Source of the DNA: a virus
IMG/VR virus record: IMGVR_UViG_3300030333_003061
Span: 4,750-68,749 of that record
Length of the DNA stretch: 64,000 nucleotides
Reading direction: 5' to 3' (one strand)
The position numbers and the translations under genes are program-made. The notes under the pieces were generated by a model. The model saw only the letters and a list, made by a program, of their open reading frames with translations. It ran no database searches and was not told the origin of the DNA. Below are positions 39,916 through 47,036 of the stretch, one piece after another. Numbering within the stretch: the stretch's first letter is position 1; each line of letters opens with the position of its first letter.

Positions 39916-40024
39916 TCATACAGTATATACTCTGACCAAAACCCAATGGGGTATATTACTTGTGATATTGTCTTGTCTTGATGACATATTGACATTATTG
40001 CTATTTAGTTACATTATCACATAA
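39916..40024. other. Array unit, palindrome-anchored hairpin
   Basis: TGGTCA (39913-39918) pairs with TGACCA (39933-39938), sharing bases with the CCATATGG site, as in the unit at 37787. Remaining 85 bases A+T-rich with no clear fold. Confidence 0.4.
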
Positions 40025-40032
40025 CCATATGG

Positions 40033-40169
40033 AAAGAAACATTCTACTGAGGACAAAGAATAATAGGGTGATAAGTAGAAACGATGGAGTTATAATAATA
40101 ACATGGGTGTAGTGAGATGTTGTCTCTTCCCCTTTGGGGTTTAATATACTAATTACATTATGTATCTTA
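40033..40169. other. Array unit with 7-bp stem and CCCC-TTT-GGGG
   Basis: TTCTACT (40042-40048) pairs with AGTAGAA (40074-40080). CCCC-TTT-GGGG (40129-40139) followed by T's lies near its right end, in the place of the CCC-TTCG-GGG element of other units. No frame. Confidence 0.4.
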
Positions 40170-40177
40170 CCATATGG

Positions 40178-40286
40178 GTGATAATCCCCAGCAGCGGGTC
40201 TTTATCGAAACTTACCAATTAAAGTGCACACGCCGTTGTTTAACAACCCCACCTAACCAAGTGCAACTTCCTTGGTAAGTTTCTGA
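40178..40286. ncRNA. Array unit with perfect 12-bp stem
   Basis: GAAACTTACCAA (40207-40218) pairs perfectly with TTGGTAAGTTTC (40272-40283), enclosing about 50 bases with GTTGT/ACAAC. Left flank GTGATAATCC is shared with two other units. The right arm runs directly to the palindrome. The clearest single stem in the array. Confidence 0.55.
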
Positions 40287-40294
40287 CCATATGG

Positions 40295-40482
40295 TGTTAC
40301 TTTGCTAAACACCCTATATTAGTGTCGTTTACTTATCTATTAATGGTTGGTGGGTGAGAAAGGTGTTGACTCCTCAATTCCATTCCATAAACGGCTGAAT
40401 GGTCGTAGGAAATGGCTCTTTGGGTTGTAGTCCTGTTCTCACCCATCACCGCTTGAATCTTGAGGCTCTTTACAAAGTTGAA
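40295..40482. ncRNA. Array unit with long stem and outer ACTTTG/ACAAAGT ends
   Basis: GGTGTT/AAACACC starts in the palindrome. GGGTGAGAA (40352-40360) pairs with TTCTCACCC (40436-40444); CCATTCC/GGAAATGG lies inside. Left end reads CCATATGG-TGTT-ACTTTGC, right end TACAAAGTTGAA-CCATATGG, an inverted pair like those of cassettes A and B. TTGAGGC and GCCTCAA flank the 40483 palindrome symmetrically. Confidence 0.5.
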
Positions 40483-40525
40483 CCATATGGTAGAATACTT
40501 TGTCAATGATGCCTCAAGCGAGGAC

Positions 40526-40618
40526 TTATTTCATTATGGGTGCTTTATTAAAGAACCCACATACAGGGCATTTACCGTAGAATTGCAATTCATAAGAGCA
40601 TACCGTGCATTTACTCAC
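40526..40618 (-). CDS. 30-residue zinc-ribbon peptide (cassette C)
   Basis: CTVCSYE at residue 4 and CPVCGFF near 17: a compact Cys4 zinc ribbon. GTG start overlapping the stop of the previous gene by a few bases. Too small for usual gene calling but strongly patterned; last gene of cassette C on the - strand. Confidence 0.5.
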   Translation of the reverse strand: MSKCTVCSYELQFYGKCPVCGFFNKAPIMK

Positions 40619-40877
40619 TATCTTTTTCATCTTCTATAACCTCCACTATCATATTTAACAATTCTTCATAATCAAATGTTTCACTACAATTACTACAATA
40701 ATATGACCCGAGTTCTGAATCTAAATAATCCGAATAACCATATTCTAACTGAAAGGAATCTTCTACTTTAATAGGGAAAACCTCAGTTATTTGAAATACT
40801 GTTTCTTCTAATTGTATATCACACGGTTCATTAGGGTCGCTCTTATCTGCTATCTTACATTGAAACTTATATTTCAT
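40611..40877 (-). CDS. Cassette C hypothetical protein
   Basis: 88 residues, acidic. FQCKIADKSDPNEPCDI near the start and YYCSNCSETFDYEEL near 60 hold four Cys, so it may bind zinc. Preceded by GGTGAAGAGGA. Part of a four-gene leftward group between the palindromes at 40483 and 41322. Confidence 0.55.
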   Translation of the reverse strand: MKYKFQCKIADKSDPNEPCDIQLEETVFQITEVFPIKVEDSFQLEYGYSDYLDSELGSYYCSNCSETFDYEELLNMIVEVIEDEKDSE

Positions 40878-41071
40878 TCCTCTTCACCTTCTATTACATC
40901 CATAATATCCCAATGCTTAAATTGATTATTATTAATATATGTCCAATCGGTTCTTTTGTCTATATTCTCTATACGATACAATAGAACCCCAACATCTGTC
41001 ATTACTTCTTCTGTGACTATTACAATTCTATCATTATGCTTATTCTTTAATTTCATTCCTTCTTTAAACAT
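40874..41071 (-). CDS. Cassette C hypothetical protein
   Basis: 65 residues, beta-rich with RIVIVTEEVMTDVGVLLYRI; acidic tail IEGEEE holds the ribosome site of the next gene. GGTGAGTAA precedes the ATG. Not recognised. Confidence 0.5.
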   Translation of the reverse strand: MFKEGMKLKNKHNDRIVIVTEEVMTDVGVLLYRIENIDKRTDWTYINNNQFKHWDIMDVIEGEEE

Positions 41072-41269
41072 TTACTCACCCGACTTCTCAATGTATTCAT
41101 TCAATGCTACTGATAACTCAGTCATTACTGTGGATAGGTCATCACCAGATACTCTCAATTTATTTATTGCTAATACCAATGCGCTACCCGACTTCATATG
41201 TTTTAATTCAATAACATATTTAGGGTCATTTATTTGCTGAATAATAGTATTCGTTTCCTCAGTGCTCAT
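41072..41269 (-). CDS. Cassette C hypothetical protein, first gene of the group
   Basis: 65 residues, helical: TIIQQINDPKYVIELKHM and LSTVMTELSVALNEYI. No recognised family. Starts without a clear ribosome site; a CCTTATAAC TATA-like sequence lies very close upstream, so transcription may be leaderless or nearly so. Confidence 0.5.
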   Translation of the reverse strand: MSTEETNTIIQQINDPKYVIELKHMKSGSALVLAINKLRVSGDDLSTVMTELSVALNEYIEKSGE

Positions 41270-41309
41270 GTTATAAGGAGAAAAGAAGACCCTTATGAGG
41301 TATTAGTAA

Positions 41310-41335
41310 CAAAGTCTACTACCATATGCTTTGTG
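41310..41335. repeat. Degraded palindrome closing cassette C
   Basis: TAACAAAGTCTACTACCATATGCTTTG: ACAAAGT followed by CCATATGC, one base off the palindrome, and TTTGT on its right. It pairs as an inverted copy with CCATATGGTAGAATACTTTGT at 40483, so the four small genes between look like a cassette with the same ends as A and B. Confidence 0.5.
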
Positions 41336-41519
41336 CGAATTTTTTTCTTTTTCTTTTAATGTGCGTTTTTTCTTCTCTTGGCTTAATATTTTAATCAGCA
41401 GAACTCAAGAATTATATGTTAGGCGTGTGTGGTATAGAATACAGACGGGGCTATACCTCAATTGTTGATAATTAACGATAGAGAAAAAAACGCGCCCTGA
41501 ATGTAAGGAGATACAGATA
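41336..41519 (+). promoter_or_regulatory. Likely late promoter region
   Basis: 184 bases between cassette C and the first late gene. T-rich run at 41340-41360, then ATTATATGTTAGG around 41411 as a possible TATA-like element. No frame. It must hold the start of the + strand late block; the exact promoter is not certain. Confidence 0.35.
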
Positions 41520-41675
41520 ATGGCTAAATGTGAAGTTAATCAGTGTTATGCAACTAATTGCAGGTATAATAGTAATCATCAGTGTATTCGTGACACAGTC
41601 ATAATTAAAGAGAATGGTGCGTGTGCTTATTTTATTACACCTGAAGATTGGAAGAGTAAAGTATTAAGAGAATAA
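41520..41675 (+). CDS. DUF1540-like Cys-rich protein
   Basis: 51 residues. KCEVNQCYATNCRYNSNHQC ... NGACAYF matches the small Cys-rich DUF1540 pattern (C-x4-C ... N-C-x-Y-N ... C ... G-x-C). AAGGAGATACAG before the ATG. First gene of the rightward late block, function unknown. Confidence 0.6.
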   Translation: MAKCEVNQCYATNCRYNSNHQCIRDTVIIKENGACAYFITPEDWKSKVLRE

Positions 41676-41773
41676 TATCTTATTCTGGGAATGCATTGAA
41701 TAAAAGAAATAAAAAAACGCAAGTGGCAAATAAATTACGGGCCAAATTTTCGGTTTTAATGGTTGAATATATT

Positions 41774-42022
41774 ATGACATGGTATTCAGTAGTTAGGAAA
41801 TCGTCTATAGGAGATAAGTTCCTTAAAAATAGAGTTCGTATATACTATGAAAGGTTAAGATTGGCTAAATGGATTAGAGATATGGACATTAATAGGCAAA
41901 ATAAAAGTATTACAGTATATGTATATCCTGATACCGTTGGATTATTAATTGGAATAAGAGGAGAAACAGTAAATAAGTTATCAGAATCCATGGGTTGGAC
42001 AATTAATATTAGAGGAAGATAA
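41774..42022 (+). CDS. KH-domain protein with W-tag start
   Basis: 82 residues from ATG at 41774, where it begins MTWYSVVRK, matching the late tag. A longer frame begins with a TTG at 41696, without ribosome site. The C-terminal half, ITVYVYPDTVGLLIGIRGETVNKLSE, is a KH domain with the GxxG-type loop IGIRG, so it should bind RNA. GGTTGA lies 7 bases before this ATG. Confidence 0.55.
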   Translation: MTWYSVVRKSSIGDKFLKNRVRIYYERLRLAKWIRDMDINRQNKSITVYVYPDTVGLLIGIRGETVNKLSESMGWTINIRGR

Positions 42023-42023
42023 T

Positions 42024-43220
42024 ATGTCGATGTATAAGGCTATGATGGAACTCCAGAAAAAGGAGAGAAAAACGCCCAATCCTTATGTTAGAAATCAAAA
42101 GAAATACAAACCCCATCATTCGCCGCCAAAAAATATAGATTTAATTTCTGACGAAAGAACAGATGATGACAAAATGGAAATAATACTTGATGAACTTTGG
42201 GAATTAGTTCAAACAGGTTATATAAAAGATGATTACGGTGAAATATGGGATGCTGAACAAAAGCCAGGGCAAATATCGTTTAATGAATGGGTGGAAAATA
42301 ATTATATAACAGATGAAGATATATTCGAAATATATCAAGATGTTATTGAAGATGTTTTTAGAGAAAAAGGGGTAGATGAAGCAGTAAAATGGTGGGATAG
42401 CGCGAAAATAAGAATGTTTGTTCCTCCATCTACTGCTAGAGGTAGAGAGATTGGAGACTCTTTAGAAGGATTTAGTCCTACTAGAGAAGTTAAGGTAAAA
42501 GATGAAAGAAGTGATGATGGAGCATATATACATGCAAATGAAACAGGAGACCTTAGACCACAAGGAGAGCAATTAGTGCCTATTGGAGCAAGTGATTACA
42601 ATAAAAATAAAAAACAGGATTTAGTAACATTTGTTAATTCTACATTAGGAAAAGCAAAAGAAAAGTTTACTAATAATATTATTGGGCCAAATAAAGAAGT
42701 TAATGTAATAATTTATACTCATTGTGATGATAAATTACCTGATGGGGTAGCAGTAAAAGTATTAGAATTAATAAAGCGTGGTCATCAATTTGGTAAAATT
42801 AAAATGGATAAATATGGAGATTATGTCCAGGGCCATAAAAGAAAACAATATGAAATTGAAAGAGAAGAAGAATATCCAGAAAGGCCAAATATAACGGAAA
42901 GAGATAGATTAACAGGAAGGGCAAGATGGAAAAACGAACCAACAAGTGAAGACAGAAAAAAAGAAGGTTGGCAAAAAGTATTAGAAACAACAAATCCATC
43001 TTTACAAGACACTAAAGATATTACAGTAACTAGCAGAATAATTAGGACACAGAAAGGTAGTGATAGACAATATAAAAATTATGTTATGATAGTTCAAGGA
43101 GATTATCCATTGTTTATGGCAGGAATAAGAGTTAATTGGGATATGGATGCAGATGAACGAACATTAACTGAAACAGAACCTTTCATTAATGAAGAAGTAT
43201 TAAATTGGAGGAAATGGTAA
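42024..43220 (+). CDS. Hypothetical late protein
   Basis: 398 residues. Begins MSMYKAMMELQKKERK (no W-tag) and ends EEVLNWRKW. Mostly helical and charged; ASDYNKNKKQDLVTFVNSTLGKAK and VIIYTHCDDKLPDGVAVKVLELIKRGH in the middle. Not recognised. Its last codons overlap the ribosome site of the next gene. Confidence 0.55.
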   Translation: MSMYKAMMELQKKERKTPNPYVRNQKKYKPHHSPPKNIDLISDERTDDDKMEIILDELWELVQTGYIKDDYGEIWDAEQKPGQISFNEWVENNYITDEDIFEIYQDVIEDVFREKGVDEAVKWWDSAKIRMFVPPSTARGREIGDSLEGFSPTREVKVKDERSDDGAYIHANETGDLRPQGEQLVPIGASDYNKNKKQDLVTFVNSTLGKAKEKFTNNIIGPNKEVNVIIYTHCDDKLPDGVAVKVLELIKRGHQFGKIKMDKYGDYVQGHKRKQYEIEREEEYPERPNITERDRLTGRARWKNEPTSEDRKKEGWQKVLETTNPSLQDTKDITVTSRIIRTQKGSDRQYKNYVMIVQGDYPLFMAGIRVNWDMDADERTLTETEPFINEEVLNWRKW

Positions 43221-43613
43221 ATGGATTGGAAAGAACTAATAAAGAATGTAGATTTTGGTGGTAGTCAAGGTAGAGCCGATAGAAAGAAAAACATACCTGA
43301 AAAACCTACAAATCCCTTTTCTAAGAAAAAGGTAAGACCTAGCGGAAATAGAGTAGATAATACTGTTCCTAAAGGTAAAATTCCTCATAATAAATGTGAT
43401 TCTTGGCCCGATTGTAGAAATAATGCTACTAAGTATTGTTATGTTTGTTGCATGAAAGCCTGTGATGAATGTTATCCTTTATTTGGTGGTGGTCATCCTA
43501 GTAGACCATTTGATGGAGACCCAGATTATTATGAGCATTGTAATATTGATTCAGTAACAGGTGAATCAAAAGAAGTAGAAGAAGATAAATATTCATCAGG
43601 AAAGGATTGGTGA
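43221..43613 (+). CDS. W-tagged B-box-like zinc protein
   Basis: 130 residues. MDWKELIKN tag, a Lys/Pro-rich linker, then CDSWPDCRNNATKYCYVCCMKACDECYPLFGGGH, a double zinc (B-box-type) module, as also present in the gene at 52390. Zinc modules of this kind act in protein contacts. Probably a virion or assembly protein. Confidence 0.6.
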   Translation: MDWKELIKNVDFGGSQGRADRKKNIPEKPTNPFSKKKVRPSGNRVDNTVPKGKIPHNKCDSWPDCRNNATKYCYVCCMKACDECYPLFGGGHPSRPFDGDPDYYEHCNIDSVTGESKEVEEDKYSSGKDW

Positions 43614-43617
43614 TTAT

Positions 43618-44151
43618 ATGAAATGGTTTGAATTAATAAAAAGACAAAGACCTAGAAAGCGTAGATATAAGCCTGTGGCTAATATATTTGAAGGAGAAAA
43701 AATTCGTGATGAAGAAAGAATTGACCAACAAAAGAAAGAAGGCAGAAAGGGAAGTCCTTTCAAAAGAACAGGTCTTGAAGGAAGAGATATTCAAGATAGA
43801 AAAGAAAAGTTTGAATTACAAAGGCAAAGAACGCATCATAATCCAAGAAATGTTTCTGCCGAATTAGGTGGAAGAAGTCGAGGAGGATTTTATGGAAAAG
43901 AAGAAGGAACTTCTAGAACACAAACTCCTAAAGGTAGATGCGCAATGTGCTCAAAAGCAATAAGTAAAAATAGTTCTTGGAAGAGAGAAGATAGGTTATT
44001 AACTACAGGAGAAATAGGAAGAATGAGATATTGTTATAGATGCATGAAAGAATTAGGTGGCCCTAAAGGATTTGTTAAAGACAAGAGCCTTTCTGGTAGG
44101 TCTACTGATGAGTTAAGTGCAATGCAAAGAGCAAGGCAGGGTAAAGAATGA
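43618..44151 (+). CDS. W-tagged basic zinc-binding protein
   Basis: 177 residues. MKWFELIKRQRP tag, long Arg/Lys-rich region, and RCAMCSKAISKN ... YCYRCMKELGG near 107-145 as a Cys4 zinc site. Not otherwise recognised. Confidence 0.6.
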   Translation: MKWFELIKRQRPRKRRYKPVANIFEGEKIRDEERIDQQKKEGRKGSPFKRTGLEGRDIQDRKEKFELQRQRTHHNPRNVSAELGGRSRGGFYGKEEGTSRTQTPKGRCAMCSKAISKNSSWKREDRLLTTGEIGRMRYCYRCMKELGGPKGFVKDKSLSGRSTDELSAMQRARQGKE

Positions 44152-44480
44152 ATTGGTGGGAAATATTAAAATTGGCAAAAAAAGGCCAAGAATTAAAGTC
44201 TTTTAAGAAAGCCCTAAAAAAGAAATGGCAGGGGAATATTGTTTTTGAAGAAGTTAAAGGTAAAGGGCAAAAAAAGAGCCATCATCATAAATTACGAGTT
44301 ACTGACACAATGACAGGAAATGACATTTATCCATTAGTTATTTCTAAATCTCCAAGGTCGACAGGTAGACATTCATTAAAATTTAGAGATATTAGAAGAA
44401 TGTTTCTACAAGAACACAAAGTAGATTTGAATGAACTATATCCTGACAAAAAGAAGAAAAAGAAAGGTAAGGATGATTAA
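44148..44480 (+). CDS. W-tagged basic protein
   Basis: 110 residues. MNWWEILKL tag; very basic first third, then FRDIRRMFLQEHKVDLNELYPDKKKKKKGK. Possible HTH in the middle. ATG overlaps the previous TGA. Not recognised. Confidence 0.55.
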   Translation: MNWWEILKLAKKGQELKSFKKALKKKWQGNIVFEEVKGKGQKKSHHHKLRVTDTMTGNDIYPLVISKSPRSTGRHSLKFRDIRRMFLQEHKVDLNELYPDKKKKKKGKDD

Positions 44481-44810
44481 ATGAAGTGGTTTGATTTTAT
44501 CAAAAAGAGATTCGATTCTAGAGATTTAGATGTAACAGATTTTAATTTACCTGAACCTCCGCATTCTACAGGAACTCCAGATGTTAGATGGGAAGATAGA
44601 ATAGCAGAAAATATTGAAAGAAAGAAAAACTTACAACCTATTGTTATAGAAGAAGGTGGTGAAGAATGCCCACCAGGAGAATTATGGTGTGAACAACATC
44701 AAGAATGTGAAAGTGAGAAATATTGGTTAACTCATAATAGGCATCTAACAGCAGAAGAAGTTGAAAATCAAAAGCAATTTGAATCTAGTGGTAAACTGAG
44801 TGATAAATGA
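44481..44810 (+). CDS. W-tagged protein with Cys cluster
   Basis: 109 residues. MKWFDFIKK tag; CPPGELWCEQHQECESEKYW near residue 68 contains three Cys that may bind a metal. Rest acidic. No family. Confidence 0.55.
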   Translation: MKWFDFIKKRFDSRDLDVTDFNLPEPPHSTGTPDVRWEDRIAENIERKKNLQPIVIEEGGEECPPGELWCEQHQECESEKYWLTHNRHLTAEEVENQKQFESSGKLSDK

Positions 44811-45535
44811 TGAATTGGATGAAATTACTTAAAAGACGGGGAGATGTAGAAATACATCAAACTAGTGGTGGTAAAGAAGCAGGTTCATTTACCCCAGGTT
44901 TTCATCCAGACCCAAGGGAAAAAAGAACAATTAAATTATATTTAAAAGAAATAAAGGAAATATACACTTTCTTATATGGAAGAGCACCAACAGATAAAGA
45001 ATTGGAACAACACTTTTTGGAAACATTATACCACGAATCAGGACATGCAGCCCATGAAGATGTAGAAAAACCTACAGCAGCAGACCCAAAGGGATGGAAT
45101 ATGATGGAAGGTAATACCAAAAATGTATTTGATAAAGAATGGGTTGCCTTTTCTACTCAATTTCCAGATAAACCATATTATGTAATGATTGGATTAATGA
45201 ATCATGGATTTATTAATGAGTATGCTAAACAAGTATTTGGTAAGATAGCACGATGGTTAAATAAAATGATTCCTGATAACTATAATAGGCGAGACCAGTC
45301 AGAAAGAGGAGCATGGGGTGATGACTTACTTTACGAAATGAGAAACAAATTACTAACTTTACATTACAAGTATGGTAAGGTAGAATCTTCAGCAGGAAGA
45401 TTTGTAGACTTAAATGCAGCAAATGTTCCAAAGACAAAGAAAGAAGCACTAGAAATGTATGGGGAAGAACATAAAGATTTCATTAAAACTTTAAGATTGC
45501 CTGGAAGTTTAGATAGAAAGAATCCTTGGAGTTAA
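44807..45535 (+). CDS. W-tagged zinc metallopeptidase (HExxH)
   Basis: 242 residues. Tag MNWMKLLKR follows the first Met. LYHESGHAAHED near residue 75 is a HExxH zinc site, with a possible third ligand Glu/Asp in the following helix (FDKEW). The rest does not match a known peptidase family to my eye. A tagged metallopeptidase could mature virion proteins or act on host material. ATG overlaps the stop of the previous gene. Confidence 0.6.
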   Translation: MMNWMKLLKRRGDVEIHQTSGGKEAGSFTPGFHPDPREKRTIKLYLKEIKEIYTFLYGRAPTDKELEQHFLETLYHESGHAAHEDVEKPTAADPKGWNMMEGNTKNVFDKEWVAFSTQFPDKPYYVMIGLMNHGFINEYAKQVFGKIARWLNKMIPDNYNRRDQSERGAWGDDLLYEMRNKLLTLHYKYGKVESSAGRFVDLNAANVPKTKKEALEMYGEEHKDFIKTLRLPGSLDRKNPWS

Positions 45536-45539
45536 TATT

Positions 45540-45914
45540 ATGTCTTGGTTTGGTATACTAAAAGCAGAATTAGCAAAACCTGCTGTAGATGTTACTACAG
45601 GTAAAAGTCCTACTGAAGAATGTTGTAGTAAAACAATTGAATATATGAAATCAAAAGGAACGACTGGTATACAAGGTTATATAAGAATTAATCAGAACCT
45701 ACCTGTATCTGATGATAATATTGAATGGCGAGGAAATGCGCCTCTTGATGAATTAAATTGTGAGTTTATTTATGAATGGCTAGAACAAGCAGCATTGAGT
45801 GACCGTGGAATGAATCGTACAAAGGTAAAAGCGAGAATGGCGAAATACAAAGACTTTTTGGATTATTGGGATAAATGCATGAAAGAGAAAGGAAATGCGG
45901 GAATGGAATTATGA
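45540..45914 (+). CDS. W-tagged Cys-containing protein
   Basis: 124 residues. MSWFGILKAELAK tag; TEECCSKTIEYM near 23 and a late CMKEKG. Helical second half. Not recognised. Confidence 0.55.
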   Translation: MSWFGILKAELAKPAVDVTTGKSPTEECCSKTIEYMKSKGTTGIQGYIRINQNLPVSDDNIEWRGNAPLDELNCEFIYEWLEQAALSDRGMNRTKVKARMAKYKDFLDYWDKCMKEKGNAGMEL

Positions 45915-46675
45915 CTTGGTTTACTGTTCTAAAAATGCCTAATCCTTTTGGTGGAAATTGGCAAACTTTAACAAGTTCTGAATATTATACAATGGATGAT
46001 AATAATAAACAAGTTTATCATAATGCTATGCAAAGTTTTTATCAAAGACAAATTAAAAGAGCAGTTACACCAAGAAAAGCAGGTCAAGCCCCACCTGCAA
46101 CAGATGACCAAATTAGAGGACTTAGAGAATTGTCTAGATTCCATGAAAGACAAAAGGACAGAATTAAGTTTGATAGTCCTAAAGATAACTATTATTCTTT
46201 AGATGAAGAAAAAGATAGAACAATGTATAAACCACGATATGATGCAGTTGAGAGAATGCCTCATACTACTAAAGAAATGTATGATAAATATTCAAGAGAG
46301 GAAAAAATGAAGTATTGGGGTCGGTTGGCTGAAAAGATAAAAAGCGAATATGGACAAACAGATACAGTAGCATTTGCGAAAAAGATGTATCGGAGAATGG
46401 CAAACAATCCAAATTATAATCCACCATTTGAAGGAGATAAATCAACTAGAGAAGAATATGGAGATAAACATAGGTTTAGAGATGTTAGCGAGTATGATAA
46501 TTTTACAGATGAAGAAAAAAGAAAATATCATCTAAGAATGAGAGATAGAGCAAAGAAAGTAAACAAAAAAGATGAGATGAATTTTCATGGTAAAATGCAT
46601 AGGCGAATAGACAATAATAGTCCTTTACCCACTTATCCTACACCTGAAGCACAAAAGGAGGCAGAAGAAGAATGA
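45911..46675 (+). CDS. W-tagged protein with three internal repeats
   Basis: 254 residues. MTWFTVLKM tag. Three related units: SEYYTMDDNNKQVYHNAM, KEMYDKYSREEKMKYWGRL and SEYDNFTDEEKRKYHLRM, each followed by helical Lys/Arg-rich segments ending MYRRMANN, MHRRIDNN. Likely a repeat-built packaging or scaffold protein. The longer frame upstream is only from the previous gene. Confidence 0.6.
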   Translation: MTWFTVLKMPNPFGGNWQTLTSSEYYTMDDNNKQVYHNAMQSFYQRQIKRAVTPRKAGQAPPATDDQIRGLRELSRFHERQKDRIKFDSPKDNYYSLDEEKDRTMYKPRYDAVERMPHTTKEMYDKYSREEKMKYWGRLAEKIKSEYGQTDTVAFAKKMYRRMANNPNYNPPFEGDKSTREEYGDKHRFRDVSEYDNFTDEEKRKYHLRMRDRAKKVNKKDEMNFHGKMHRRIDNNSPLPTYPTPEAQKEAEEE

Positions 46676-47031
46676 CTTGGTTTGATTTAGTTAAATCTGC
46701 AGAGATGAAAGAGTTTGAAATGCTCGCAAATAAATATGCAGATAAAGGAGATATGGTTCATTTAGATTATCTTAGAAAGAAACATGGTAAAAGAAGCAAT
46801 GAATTTTATGAAGCACTAAATATACAGATAACAAAGTATCTACAAGAAGAGCAAGATTGGCGTTCATTACAAGATATTGCAAAGTCAATTAAAGAACAAA
46901 ACCCTGGACTTAAGGACAAAGAAGAAAATCTAGAATCATTTTTAAGAAAAAGGTTGGAAACAATGAATCTTACAACTAAGCAAGAAAGAGGCGTTGGAAG
47001 AACCGGAAAGAAAACATATTACAAGGTGTGA
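46672..47031 (+). CDS. W-tagged, possible winged-helix protein
   Basis: 119 residues. MTWFDLVKS tag; YLRKKHGKRSNEFYEAL and QDIAKSIKEQN, then RKRLETMNLTTKQERG at the end, resemble winged helix order. ATG overlaps the previous TGA. Confidence 0.5.
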   Translation: MTWFDLVKSAEMKEFEMLANKYADKGDMVHLDYLRKKHGKRSNEFYEALNIQITKYLQEEQDWRSLQDIAKSIKEQNPGLKDKEENLESFLRKRLETMNLTTKQERGVGRTGKKTYYKV

Positions 47032-47036
47032 TTATT

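Larger units (their letters stand above)
35859..40490. repeat. Array of 21 CCATATGG palindromes delimiting structured cassettes
   Basis: Perfect CCATATGG copies start at 35859, 36609, 36781, 36914, 37656, 37779, 37915, 38049, 38213, 38389, 38531, 38842, 38976, 39340, 39496, 39766, 39908, 40025, 40170, 40287 and 40483; a degraded copy lies at 41322. I found none in the coding parts of the window. Most spacings are 117-196 bases, with larger ones where a gene or bigger RNA sits. Five copies have ACAAAGT-like sequence on their left, and three or four have ATACTTTGT on their right; these sides face each other across the large cassettes. Nearly every interval has long internal inverted repeats. 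See individual units. Confidence 0.9.

Noticed and set aside
35859-40490. CRISPR array
   Set aside because: The repeat is only 8 bp (palindromic), spacing is irregular, spacers hold inverted repeats, and no cas1/cas2 genes exist. The Cas4-like nuclease alone is common in viruses.
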